Notes: generated by a model not told the origin, from the letters alone. A DNA stretch of 14,032 nucleotides from an uncultured Chlamydiae bacterium (GCA_903909295.1 CAIVVG010000100.1:1-14032); one strand, 5' to 3'. Positions 1 through 6,718 are shown, counted from the stretch's first letter. Translations and numbers: made by a program.

Positions 1-932
1 ACAACTGCCCCCCCCTTCATCCAAAAGAGCTTCTGGCGCCGTTTTTCATCTTCCGCTAAGAGCTCCTCTGCGAACTGCTGCAACTCCGCCGAAATGGAAA
101 GGGTGATTTTTTTGCCAGAGACCGCCTCCCTTCCTCCTGGAAGCTCTCGGAGGTAACGCCCCTTTTGATCCACCTCAAATGTTTTTTTTCCATAAAATCC
201 ACGAAGTTCCTCTTCGAACTGCCCCTCTACCCCCGTTTTCCCTATGAGATCGGTCAATGTATAGGCTTTTTCTTTCAGCTCGCTCAGCCGCCCCTCATCC
301 TCACCCCACTCTCGCACGTCTTGCAACTCGGCCATCTCCGCTGCAATCGCCCGGTACTCCCTCGAGCTGATGGACCCCATCCGCCCAATGACGTTGCAGG
401 CCACAGGGCCAAGGGGATAATAACGCTCGGAACCGATCTCCGCATGGACCCCTACCCAGTCTTTTTCGAGCATTTTAAGCCGGTAGTGTTCCGATTCAGA
501 CAAGTTGGATTTAAGCAGATACGGGACATGGGGAAATAGGGACGCCCTCGAATGAATCTCATCCTCAATCGTCAGCGGATCGAGTCCTAATTCCTTGGCC
601 AAGACATGCGAGAGCTCTAGAACATATTCTCTGCGAGGGGTTGTCCGAACCCCATTTTGCCAAGCAATGACGGGGATTTGGGCCAGTTGGTTGTAGTAAA
701 TCGCCGCGTTATAACAAATTTTATTTTCTGCCAGAGGGATTCCAAATCGATCGACAAGGACCCCCCGATCGGCCTTGAGCAATAAAGTCCGCTCCTGAGG
801 CCGTTTTGCCTCTAAAAGCTTCTCCTCCCGCTGGACCGTGCTCAGATGCCAGATCCTGAGGACAATCACCAGAAAAGCGCATAAAATGACCCGGAGTACC
901 CGGTTGGTTTGAGAGGCTTTTGATCCTTGCAT
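1..932 (-). CDS. pbpB: PBP2-like penicillin-binding transpeptidase, N-terminal part (partial)
   Basis: The frame is open on the minus strand from an ATG at 932-930 to the left edge, giving the first 310 residues. Residues about 11-30 form a hydrophobic signal-anchor with a basic N-terminus, so the protein should sit in the inner membrane facing the periplasm. Hallmarks of the class B PBP dimerisation domain follow: DRGVLVDRFG at 55-64 and, further on, GRMGSISSREY and GKTGVEGQFEEELRG, after which comes the Gr.lRe pattern. The catalytic SxxK serine lies beyond the edge. Known role of the family: peptide cross-linking of peptidoglycan at elongation or division. AAGGAG at 944-949 is the ribosome-binding site, 11 bases from the ATG. 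In Chlamydia trachomatis a long pbpB (CT682) lies beside ompA and rpsB, which matches this position. Whether it is the pbpB or the FtsI-type paralog cannot be settled from this part alone, but synteny favours pbpB. Confidence 0.85.
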   Translation of the reverse strand, partial: MQGSKASQTNRVLRVILCAFLVIVLRIWHLSTVQREEKLLEAKRPQERTLLLKADRGVLVDRFGIPLAENKICYNAAIYYNQLAQIPVIAWQNGVRTTPRREYVLELSHVLAKELGLDPLTIEDEIHSRASLFPHVPYLLKSNLSESEHYRLKMLEKDWVGVHAEIGSERYYPLGPVACNVIGRMGSISSREYRAIAAEMAELQDVREWGEDEGRLSELKEKAYTLTDLIGKTGVEGQFEEELRGFYGKKTFEVDQKGRYLRELPGGREAVSGKKITLSISAELQQFAEELLAEDEKRRQKLFWMKGGAV

Positions 933-959
933 ATCAGACCCGTCTCCTTAAGCAGAATT

Positions 960-1063
960 AACGATGGAAACGATATAACGATATAACGATAAAGATCTTA
1001 CATCGCCGCAAAGCGGCGATGTTGTTTTTTTTATCGTTATATCGTTATTTCGTTTCCATCGTT
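960..1063. repeat. 104-bp nested palindrome with near-perfect 34-bp arms
   Basis: The left arm (960-993) and right arm (1030-1063) are inverted copies over 34 bases with one mismatch. Each arm carries an 8-base tandem unit (ACGATATA, repeated about three times on the left). Between the arms sits a second perfect 10-bp hairpin with an AAA loop (1000-1022). The element occupies the gap between pbpB and tRNA-Gly, with its left end 28 bases from the pbpB start codon, so on the minus strand it would lie in the pbpB leader. No target-site duplication is obvious, so I call it a repeat rather than a mobile element. Confidence 0.85.
1000..1032 (+). terminator. Intrinsic-terminator-like hairpin inside the palindrome
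   Basis: ACATCGCCGC (1000-1009), loop AAA, GCGGCGATGT (1013-1022), then TG and eight T residues (1025-1032). This is a textbook GC-rich stem plus U-tract on the plus strand. No plus-strand gene precedes it in the window. It would stop antisense read-through from pbpB or end an unrecognised short RNA, or it may be a leftover from rearrangement. Confidence 0.6.
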
Positions 1064-1096
1064 TTTCCTGTCGCACGCCTAGTACCGTCTGTTTTT

Positions 1097-1141
1097 GGGC
1101 CGAAAGTCTTCCCTGTGCAGGGGAGCCAAGCCCTTTTTTTT
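1097..1141 (+). terminator. Second terminator-like hairpin upstream of tRNA-Gly
   Basis: Outer pair GGGC (1097-1100) with GCCC (1130-1133), inner stem CTTCCC (1108-1113) with GGGGAG (1120-1125), followed directly by eight T residues (1134-1141). It is oriented with the rpsB operon but lies upstream of it, with nothing recognisable before it on that strand. The remainder of 933-1238 shows no convincing open frame; I could not fix the promoter of tRNA-Gly/rpsB, which must lie in roughly 1142-1230. Confidence 0.45.
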
Positions 1142-1238
1142 GCAGCTTATCACATTTTACGCTTGGAAAAAATGGAATATTGCGGTAAAACTGTTATTTC
1201 GCATTTTGATGCCCTTTCGCAAATGAGGGGGGCCATGC

Positions 1239-1309
1239 GCGCCTGTAGTTCAATGGTAGAACAGTAGCCTTCCAAGCTACGAGTGTCAGTTCGATTCTGT
1301 CCAGGCGCT
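1239..1309 (+). tRNA. tRNA-Gly (anticodon TCC)
   Basis: The acceptor stem GCGCCTG (1239-1245) pairs with CAGGCGC (1302-1308), with discriminator T at 1309. The anticodon arm is GTAGC-CTTCCAA-GCTAC, giving anticodon TCC for GGA/GGG codons. The D-arm and TTCGATT T-loop are present. The T-stem carries one U-U mismatch. CCA is not encoded. It ends 25 bases before the rpsB start codon, so it probably shares the rpsB transcript. Confidence 0.93.
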
Positions 1310-1334
1310 AACTTTTAATATTTTGAGGAGTACT

Positions 1335-2123
1335 TTGGCTACAGCACAGCAACACGAAGCAGGAGTGACCATTAAGCAGTTGCTCCAATCAGGAGCTCAC
1401 TTTGGGCACCAGACCCGTCGATGGAATCCCAAGATGAAGCGATTCATCTTTGAGGCCCGCAACGGAATTTATATCATCGACCTCGCAAAAACGATGCAAC
1501 AAATCCGCGCAGCGATCCCCGTTGTCAAAGAAGTCGTTGCAAAACGGAAATCGATCCTCTTTGTAGGAACGAAGAAGCAGGCGAAAGCGGTGATTAAAGA
1601 GTGCGCTGAAGAGTGTGGCGAGTTCTACATTTGCGAGCGTTGGCTCGGTGGATCTTTGACCAACCTCACCACCATTCGCAAGTCGGTTAAAACTCTCGAG
1701 AACATTGAGAAACGACTCGCATCTGGCGGCGAAGGCTTGAAGAAAAAAGAGATCTCCCTCCTCGGCAAAGAGCAAGTGAAGCTCAACCGGAACTTAGCGG
1801 GTATCCGCGCGATGCGCAAACCTCCAGGCCTTCTGATCGTCGTCGATCCAAGCCGCGAGCACATTGCAGTCGCAGAAGCCAATACATTGGGCATTCCCGT
1901 GATGGCGCTCGTTGACACCAACTGCGATCCCGATCCAATTGACTATGTCATTGCTTGCAATGATGACGCTCTCAAGAGCATCAAAGTGATTCTGTCTTCC
2001 CTGATGCAAGCCATCATCGACCAGAAAAACGACATGAATATCCCCGCCTCCAAAGGCGACGCCGACACCGCTCCTCCAAGCGATGACGACGACGAAGAAG
2101 AAGATGATACTGACGAGGAATAG
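1335..2123 (+). CDS. rpsB: 30S ribosomal protein S2
   Basis: This 262-residue protein of the small ribosomal subunit is needed for recruiting S1 and for initiation. The segment SGAHFGHQTRRWNPKMKRFI is the S2 N-terminal signature, and FVGTKKQA and ERWLGGSLTN follow as expected. I place the start at the TTG at 1335: GAGGAG at 1325-1330 is a ribosome-binding site just upstream, whereas an in-frame TTG at 1323 overlaps that site and has none of its own. The last 20 or so residues form a strongly acidic tail of Asp and Glu that is not part of the S2 fold and appears lineage-specific. It is the first gene of rpsB-tsf-pyrH-frr, with five bases to tsf. Confidence 0.96.
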   Translation: MATAQQHEAGVTIKQLLQSGAHFGHQTRRWNPKMKRFIFEARNGIYIIDLAKTMQQIRAAIPVVKEVVAKRKSILFVGTKKQAKAVIKECAEECGEFYICERWLGGSLTNLTTIRKSVKTLENIEKRLASGGEGLKKKEISLLGKEQVKLNRNLAGIRAMRKPPGLLIVVDPSREHIAVAEANTLGIPVMALVDTNCDPDPIDYVIACNDDALKSIKVILSSLMQAIIDQKNDMNIPASKGDADTAPPSDDDDEEEDDTDEE

Positions 2124-2128
2124 ACTGT

Positions 2129-2977
2129 ATGGCGGAAATCACAGCAGATAGCATCAAAGAATTGCGCGAAAGAACAGGCGTCGGAATGGGCAAGTGCAAA
2201 GAAGCGCTCGTCCTCTCTGGCGGCGATATGGAAAAAGCGATTGACGTGCTCCGCAAAGCGGGCATGGCTGCTGGAGTGAAAAAAGAGGGCCGCGAAACGA
2301 AAGAAGGACTCATCCTCGTAGGCGTGGGCGCGCACCACCTGGTCCTCGTCGAAGCCAATGCGGAAACCGACTTCGTTGTGCAAAACGACCGTTTCAAACA
2401 CTTTGTCCACGATTGCGTCAAACAAGCCCTCGAGACCAACCCAAAAAATTTGGCCGAGTTTATGGCGCAACCCTACTTCAAAGATAAGTCGATCACCATC
2501 GACCAGTACCGCAACCTCGTGATCCAGTCCCTCGGAGAAAATATCCAGCTCCGCAGACTCGAGCTTCTGGTCCGCCACCCCAACAGCTCTTACGGCATTT
2601 ACTCCCACATGGGCGGTAAACTCGTTGTAGTGGTAGAAGTGGAAGGGGACGCCCACTCTGACGCCATTGCGAAAGAGATCGCGATGCATGCCGCTGCAGA
2701 AAGTCCCGACTACCTCAAGCCAGAAGAGATTCCTGCACACGTTCTTGCTCGTGAAGAAGAGATCGCTCGCGCTCAAGTACAAGGCAAGCCCGCTAACATC
2801 CTCGACCAGATCGTCAAAGGCAAAATCAAAGCCTTTGCAGACCAGAGCTGCCTGATTTGCCAAAAATATGTCAAAGATAACGCCCTCACGGTGGGTCAGT
2901 ACCTAGAAGCCCACGCGAGACAGATAGGAAAACCTCTCTCTATCCGTTGCTTCTGGCGCTGGAAAGTGGGACAATGA
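2129..2977 (+). CDS. tsf: Elongation factor Ts
   Basis: At 282 residues this is the guanine-nucleotide exchange factor that recycles EF-Tu from GDP to GTP form in the cytoplasm. The N-terminal UBA-like helix bundle carries LRERTGVGMGKCKEAL, and the core carries the EF-Ts signature EANAETDFVVQND. The length is close to chlamydial EF-Ts. A Shine-Dalgarno GAGGA (2114-2118) lies inside the end of rpsB, about ten bases before the ATG. The stop codon overlaps the pyrH start (ATGA at 2974-2977), which implies translational coupling. No disruption is visible. Confidence 0.96.
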   Translation: MAEITADSIKELRERTGVGMGKCKEALVLSGGDMEKAIDVLRKAGMAAGVKKEGRETKEGLILVGVGAHHLVLVEANAETDFVVQNDRFKHFVHDCVKQALETNPKNLAEFMAQPYFKDKSITIDQYRNLVIQSLGENIQLRRLELLVRHPNSSYGIYSHMGGKLVVVVEVEGDAHSDAIAKEIAMHAAAESPDYLKPEEIPAHVLAREEEIARAQVQGKPANILDQIVKGKIKAFADQSCLICQKYVKDNALTVGQYLEAHARQIGKPLSIRCFWRWKVGQ

Positions 2978-3663
2978 TCTACCGGCGGGTTCTGCTAAAA
3001 CTTTCTGGGGAGGCTCTCCTGGGCCCCTCCCAGCCGTTTGGGATAGACCCGCTCTCTTGTCATCATATCGCAACCACAGTCCAAGAAATAGCCTCCCTAG
3101 GCGTTCAAGTAGCCATCGTCATTGGCGGCGGCAACCTTTTTCGCGGCAGTAAGCTCGACATGCCCCGCGTTCCTGCAGACCAAATGGGGATGCTCGCCAC
3201 CCTCATGAACGCCATGGCCCTTCACCAAGCCTTTGAAAAAGTCTCCTGCCCCAGCCACATCCTCAGCGCCATCCCCTCCTTTGTCGACCCTTACGACCAA
3301 ACGAAAGCCCTCCACCACCTCACCCAAGGCAACGTCCTTATTTTTGCAGGAGGCACTGGCAACCCCTATTTTACCACCGATTCAGCAGCAGCCCTCCGAG
3401 CCCTAGAGATCGACGCCGACGTACTCATTAAGGCCACGAAGGTAGATGGAATTTACAACAAAGATCCTTTGAAATACTCTGGAGCTGTGAAGTTTGACCA
3501 CCTCACCTACACAGACGTCCTCGCCAAGCAGCTCCAAGTGATGGATCTAGCCGCGATCGCCCTCTGTCTAGAAAGAAAGATGCCCATCCGTGTCGTGCAG
3601 ATGCAAATGTTAAAAGCTGCCATCTGCGGAGAAGCAGTAGGAACGCTCGTTGAAGGAGACTAA
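2974..3663 (+). CDS. pyrH: Uridylate (UMP) kinase
   Basis: This 229-residue bacterial UMP kinase of the amino-acid-kinase fold phosphorylates UMP to UDP with ATP in pyrimidine nucleotide synthesis and normally acts as a hexamer. Visible motifs are LLKLSGEALLG near the N-terminus (phosphate binding), VIGGGNLFRG, DQMGMLATLMNAMAL (UMP site), the TTDSAAALRA stretch and KATKVDGIYNKDP. I chose the ATG at 2974, which overlaps the tsf stop. An in-frame TTG at 2947 would add nine residues without family likeness. Only a weak ribosome-binding site is visible, consistent with coupling to tsf. Confidence 0.95.
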   Translation: MIYRRVLLKLSGEALLGPSQPFGIDPLSCHHIATTVQEIASLGVQVAIVIGGGNLFRGSKLDMPRVPADQMGMLATLMNAMALHQAFEKVSCPSHILSAIPSFVDPYDQTKALHHLTQGNVLIFAGGTGNPYFTTDSAAALRALEIDADVLIKATKVDGIYNKDPLKYSGAVKFDHLTYTDVLAKQLQVMDLAAIALCLERKMPIRVVQMQMLKAAICGEAVGTLVEGD

Positions 3664-3666
3664 CGC

Positions 3667-4218
3667 ATGAACATAGAGCCCCAAGTGAAAGCAGCGATGC
3701 AAGCTGCTCTCGACCACCTCAAGCAGGAACTCAAAGCCCTCCGCACAGGCCGTGCCAACGCCTCGATCCTCGATAAAGTACACGTAGAGATGTACGGATC
3801 CCACATGCCCCTGAAAGGGATGGCCAACATCAACGTCCCTGAAGCCCGCCAGATCATAGTGACCCCCTTTGACCACTCCACGATCAACCAAATCGCCAAG
3901 GCCATAGAAGCCGCCAATCTCGGTGTAAACCCCATGGTCGACGGCAAAGTGATCCGTATCCCGATCCCCCCGATGGATGAAGCCATCCGCAAGCAAATGG
4001 CCAAACAGTGCAAAGACCTTGGAGAGAAGTCAAAAATTTCCCTTCGCGATGTCCGCCGCAAGTTCAACGACCAAGTGCGCAAGCAGAAAGCAGACGGACT
4101 GATCCCAGAGGACCAAGTCAAACGCAGCGAAAAAATGATCCAAGACCTCACGGATAAATTTTGCAAAGACATAGACGCCGCCTGCATAGAGAAGGAGAAA
4201 GAGATTTTAACTGTTTAA
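3667..4218 (+). CDS. frr: Ribosome-recycling factor
   Basis: At 183 residues this is full length for the family. With EF-G it splits the post-termination ribosome. The signatures LRTGRANASILDKVHVEMYG near the N-terminus, and VTPFDHSTINQIAKAI and RIPIPPMDEAIRKQM in the middle, are diagnostic. It has a good ribosome-binding site AAGGAG (3653-3658), eight bases from the ATG, lying in the pyrH 3' end; three bases separate the two genes. It is the last gene of the operon. No clear terminator follows before the tRNA pair. Confidence 0.96.
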   Translation: MNIEPQVKAAMQAALDHLKQELKALRTGRANASILDKVHVEMYGSHMPLKGMANINVPEARQIIVTPFDHSTINQIAKAIEAANLGVNPMVDGKVIRIPIPPMDEAIRKQMAKQCKDLGEKSKISLRDVRRKFNDQVRKQKADGLIPEDQVKRSEKMIQDLTDKFCKDIDAACIEKEKEILTV

Positions 4219-4220
4219 GC

Positions 4221-4250
4221 TTGCGCAAAATAGGGCTCATTCAGTAGAAT
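4221..4250 (+). promoter_or_regulatory. Possible sigma-70-type promoter for tRNA-Glu/tRNA-Lys
   Basis: TTGCGC (4221-4226), an 18-base spacer and TAGAAT (4245-4250) would start transcription near 4257, about 27 bases before tRNA-Glu. The hexamers are only moderately good, and read-through from frr is also possible. Confidence 0.35.
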
Positions 4251-4283
4251 GGAACACGTTTTTGATAGCTGTTTTTAGCAAAC

Positions 4284-4358
4284 GGCCCCATCGTCTAGCC
4301 CGGTCTAGGACATCAGATTTTCATTCTGCGAACAGGGGTTCGAATCCCCTTGGGGTCA
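4284..4358 (+). tRNA. tRNA-Glu (anticodon TTC)
   Basis: The acceptor stem GGCCCCA (4284-4290) pairs with TGGGGTC (4351-4357) through one G-U pair, with discriminator A at 4358. The T-arm is AGGGG-TTCGAAT-CCCCT. The anticodon loop TTTTCAT gives anticodon TTC for glutamate. No encoded CCA. In chlamydiae this tRNA also supplies glutamyl-tRNA for tetrapyrrole synthesis and for Gln-tRNA transamidation (family knowledge). Confidence 0.93.
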
Positions 4359-4363
4359 ACTTC

Positions 4364-4435
4364 GAGACTTTAGCTCAGTGGTAGAGCATCTCACTTTTAA
4401 TGAGAGGGTCGATGGTTCGAATCCATCAAGTCTCA
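4364..4435 (+). tRNA. tRNA-Lys (anticodon TTT)
   Basis: The acceptor stem GAGACTT (4364-4370) pairs with AAGTCTC, with A at 4435. The anticodon arm TCTCA-CTTTTAA-TGAGA gives anticodon TTT for lysine. It lies five bases after tRNA-Glu, so the two are co-transcribed. It is intact and directly precedes the integrase gene, which marks its 3' end as the probable integration site of the island that follows. Confidence 0.94.
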
Positions 4436-4457
4436 ATTCTTTATCCCGTTCAATTCA

Positions 4458-4537
4458 TTGCACTTCGGTAACAATCAGCTAGACTCAAATAAAGTTTGAG
4501 TCTATGATTTTAGTCAAATGGTGCAAGAATGGTGCAA
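4458..4537. other. GTGCAA repeats beside the integrase: candidate integrase/excisionase arm sites
   Basis: ATGGTGCAA occurs twice in direct orientation (4518-4526 and 4529-4537), offset by 11 bases, about one helical turn. An inverted GTGCAA (as TTGCAC, 4458-4463) lies upstream. Phased short repeats flanking an integration site next to an integrase gene are typical of arm-type binding sites. The assignment is inferred from position; GTGCAA also occurs by chance elsewhere in the window. Confidence 0.35.
4480..4504. terminator. Perfect 10-bp hairpin after tRNA-Lys
   Basis: TAGACTCAAA (4480-4489), five-base loop, TTTGAGTCTA (4495-4504), then TGATTTTAG. The stem is perfect but AT-rich and the T-run is short, so it may be the terminator of the tRNA pair or a structural part of the attachment region. 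Confidence 0.4.
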
Positions 4538-4602
4538 CGAAGAAAACATTTAACCAGCACACATGCCAATCGCTTCAACCCTTAAACTAAAGAGGAAAAA
4601 GC

Positions 4603-5664
4603 ATGGCATCTGTCTACAAACGCAAAGAAGGCGGTTGGCGCGCCGTCATCCGAATGAAAGGCTATCCCACCGTTTGCGAAACGTTCGATCGCAAACAAGA
4701 AGCAGACGATTGGGCGAAGGAAACAGAGCGGCGCATCAAGCTTGGTCAATTCAACTTTGCTGCTCATAACAAACACCACACCTATGCTGACCTACTGCAC
4801 CGCATGGAGGGAGATGGTGTTTTCGACCATCAACGTTCTTTCAAAAACTGCCGCTCGCAATTCGACTACTGGAAACAGCGGCTCGGTGCCTATTCTCTCA
4901 TCCACATCACCCCCGAACTCGTTGTCGAAGAGCGCAAAATCTTCGTCGGTCCATCGCTTCCTGACGGCTCCAAACGCAGCCCTTCTACTATCAACCGCTA
5001 TACTGCTGTTCTTTCTGCCACTTTCGGCTATGCTGTCAGAAAACTTCGCTGGATCGCTGAGAATCCTTGTCGTACACTATCTAAGTTGAAAGAAAGTTCA
5101 GGGCGCGACCGCATTCTCAATGACGAAGAAATCAGTCGTCTCCTTGATGCTTGTAAACAAAGTAAATCATCCCTCCTCTATCCCATTGTTCTCTTTGCTC
5201 TCACTACGGGCGCGCGCCGCGGAGAAATTCTCAAGCTTGAATGGCGTCACGTCGACCTCGAAAAAGGTATTGCATTCCTCACAGAAACAAAAAACGGCCG
5301 CCCGCGCAGTGTTGCCCTATCCGATCCTGTAATCGCCGAATTAAAGGCCCTTTACAGTCGCCGCAATCTAGTCAAGCCCCTTGTATTTGCTAGTAAAACG
5401 GCATTCGGGCGGATCGATATCAAGAAAGGGTGGATGCTGGCCGTCCAGCGCGCCGGTATTACCGACTATCATTTCCATGATTTGCGTCATCAATTTGCCA
5501 CATTTGCCGCTGGCCAAGGAGCATCTAACGTCGAGCTCGCTAGCGCTATGGGGCATCGTACTTTGTCCATGCTGCTCCGCTACTCTAACCTTGACGCCAA
5601 AAACAGTAAAAAATTTAGCGATCATATATCCGAGAGAATTCTCAAAGGAAGTACCCATGAGTAA
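4603..5664 (+). CDS. int: Tyrosine recombinase (phage/island-type integrase)
   Basis: This 353-residue site-specific recombinase would integrate and excise the element at the adjacent tRNA-Lys. The N-terminal part (about 1-50) is a small arm-binding domain of the AP2-like type (SVYKRKEGGWRAVIRMKG). A SAM-like core-binding domain spans about 55-160 and the catalytic domain about 168-345. All catalytic residues are visible: Arg205 (TGARRGE), Lys230, His292 and Arg295 (HDLRH), His318 (GHRT) and the nucleophile Tyr327 (LRYSNL). The enzyme therefore looks active. AGAGGA lies just upstream of the ATG. Its end overlaps the following nuclease gene by eight bases (ATG at 5657, stop at 5664). Confidence 0.93.
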   Translation: MASVYKRKEGGWRAVIRMKGYPTVCETFDRKQEADDWAKETERRIKLGQFNFAAHNKHHTYADLLHRMEGDGVFDHQRSFKNCRSQFDYWKQRLGAYSLIHITPELVVEERKIFVGPSLPDGSKRSPSTINRYTAVLSATFGYAVRKLRWIAENPCRTLSKLKESSGRDRILNDEEISRLLDACKQSKSSLLYPIVLFALTTGARRGEILKLEWRHVDLEKGIAFLTETKNGRPRSVALSDPVIAELKALYSRRNLVKPLVFASKTAFGRIDIKKGWMLAVQRAGITDYHFHDLRHQFATFAAGQGASNVELASAMGHRTLSMLLRYSNLDAKNSKKFSDHISERILKGSTHE

Positions 5665-6718
5665 ACAAGAACTATCCATATTGTCGCAGCCTGATGCGAC
5701 AATCTTGTCCCAAGGCTGCATCGATGAGCTTCGGCAAATGATTGACCGAGCCAGGGAGTCCGTTGCTTTCACTGTCAATTCGACTCTAGCAATGCTTTAC
5801 TGGCATGTAGGATCTCGTATGCAAACAGAAGTTCTTCATAATCAACGCGCTGAATACGGCAATCAAATTGTCGCTACAGTGTCGCGACAATTGGCGATAG
5901 AGTATGGGAATGCTTTTACAGAAAAAAATTTAAGAAGGATGGTTCAGTTTGCTCAGATCTTTCCAGAGAAAGAGATTGTCGTATCGCTGATACGACAATT
6001 GACTTGGACCCATTTCATTGCCCTTATTCCGATCAAAGATGCCTTAAAACGAGATTTTTATGCGGAGATGTGCCGAGTGCAGCGTTGGAACGTCAGGACG
6101 CTGCGTAAACAAATTGGTTCCATGTTATTTGAACGCACAGCCCTGTCCAGAAAACCAGAGTCTCTTGTCGAATACGAGATCGAAAGACTCCGAAAAGAAG
6201 ATCGGCTCTCTCCCGATCTCGTTTTTCGCGATCCTTATTTTCTCGGGTTTTTGAATTTGAGAGATCGATATGTTGAAAAAGACCTAGAGGATGCCATCAT
6301 GCGAGAAATCGAGCAGTTCCTCCTGGAACTGGGGTCTGGCTTTTCTTTTCTCGCTCGCCAAAAGTGTATTGTAATTGATCAAGAAGACTTCCACATCGAT
6401 CTTCTCTTCTACCATCGCGACCTCAAGCGCCTGGTCGCCATCGAGCTCAAATTGGATGATTTTCGTGCCGAATACAAAGGTCAGATGGAGCTCTATTTGC
6501 GCTGGCTCGATAAACATGAACGGCGCCTAGGGGAAGAGCCTCCAATCGGGCTGATTTTATGTACAGGAGCGCAACAAGAAAGAGTTGAGCTATTAGAATT
6601 AGGCAAAGCGGGTATCCATGTTGCCGAATATCTTACGGCGTTGCCTTCCAAAGAAGTCCTTCGTCGAAAATTTCACCAAGCAATCGAGAATGCCCGTCAG
6701 CGGTTGGAGGAAAAATGA
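5657..6718 (+). CDS. DUF1016/YhcG-family PDDEXK nuclease
   Basis: The protein has 353 residues. The N-terminal half (about 20-180) is the DUF1016 region (LYWHVGSRM, AEYGNQIVATVSRQL, FTEKNLRRMVQFAQIFP, KRDFYAEMCR). The C-terminal half is the PDDEXK nuclease fold, with catalytic residues in hIDLLFYhrdL (Asp248) and IELK (Glu263, Lys265), followed by GQMELYLRWLD (274-285). All look intact. Family members are often found on mobile elements and near restriction systems; the physiological substrate is not established. The start is the ATG at 5657, preceded by AAGGAA, overlapping the integrase end; the frame is open further upstream but that part reads through integrase sequence. It is coupled to the next gene by ATGA. 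Its 5' half contains three perfect inverted repeats at the DNA level, listed separately. Confidence 0.88.
   Translation: MSKQELSILSQPDATILSQGCIDELRQMIDRARESVAFTVNSTLAMLYWHVGSRMQTEVLHNQRAEYGNQIVATVSRQLAIEYGNAFTEKNLRRMVQFAQIFPEKEIVVSLIRQLTWTHFIALIPIKDALKRDFYAEMCRVQRWNVRTLRKQIGSMLFERTALSRKPESLVEYEIERLRKEDRLSPDLVFRDPYFLGFLNLRDRYVEKDLEDAIMREIEQFLLELGSGFSFLARQKCIVIDQEDFHIDLLFYHRDLKRLVAIELKLDDFRAEYKGQMELYLRWLDKHERRLGEEPPIGLILCTGAQQERVELLELGKAGIHVAEYLTALPSKEVLRRKFHQAIENARQRLEEK
5681..5702. repeat. Intragenic hairpin 1 (TTGTCGCA/TGCGACAA)
   Basis: Perfect 8-bp inverted repeat: 5681-5688 and 5695-5702 with a 6-base loop, near codon 9-16 of the DUF1016 nuclease gene. Confidence 0.8.
5866..5892. repeat. 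Intragenic hairpin 2 (AATTGTCGC/GCGACAATT)
   Basis: Perfect 9-bp inverted repeat: 5866-5874 and 5884-5892 with a 9-base loop, in the codons for the IVATVSRQL segment of the nuclease. Confidence 0.8.
5975..5999. repeat. Intragenic hairpin 3 (ATTGTCGTATC/GATACGACAAT)
   Basis: Perfect 11-bp inverted repeat: 5975-5985 and 5989-5999 with a 3-base loop, in the codons for IVVSLIRQL. It shares TTGTCG/CGACAA with hairpins 1 and 2, while its inner stem differs and stays fully paired. Confidence 0.85.

Noticed and set aside
165..539. 124-codon plus-strand frame opposite pbpB
   Set aside because: Lies wholly antisense to a well-matched PBP frame and shows no domain.
960..1063. Calling the palindrome an insertion sequence or MITE
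   Set aside because: No transposase, no clear target duplication and no second copy in the window.
1019..1267. 82-codon plus-strand frame in the pbpB-tRNA gap
   Set aside because: It begins inside the palindrome, runs through two terminator-like hairpins and ends inside tRNA-Gly. No ribosome-binding site or family likeness.
1323..1334. Earlier TTG as rpsB start
   Set aside because: The codon overlaps the GAGGAG that serves as ribosome-binding site for the TTG at 1335 and adds four residues without family support.
1943..2863. 306-codon open frame on the minus strand
   Set aside because: It is antisense to rpsB and tsf, both certain by family signatures; its composition is low in complexity (a long Ser run opposite the acidic S2 tail) and it has no recognisable domain.
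5381..5656. Upstream extension of the nuclease frame
   Set aside because: These codons overlap the integrase catalytic domain in another frame and do not resemble the DUF1016 family; ATG 5657 has its own ribosome-binding site.
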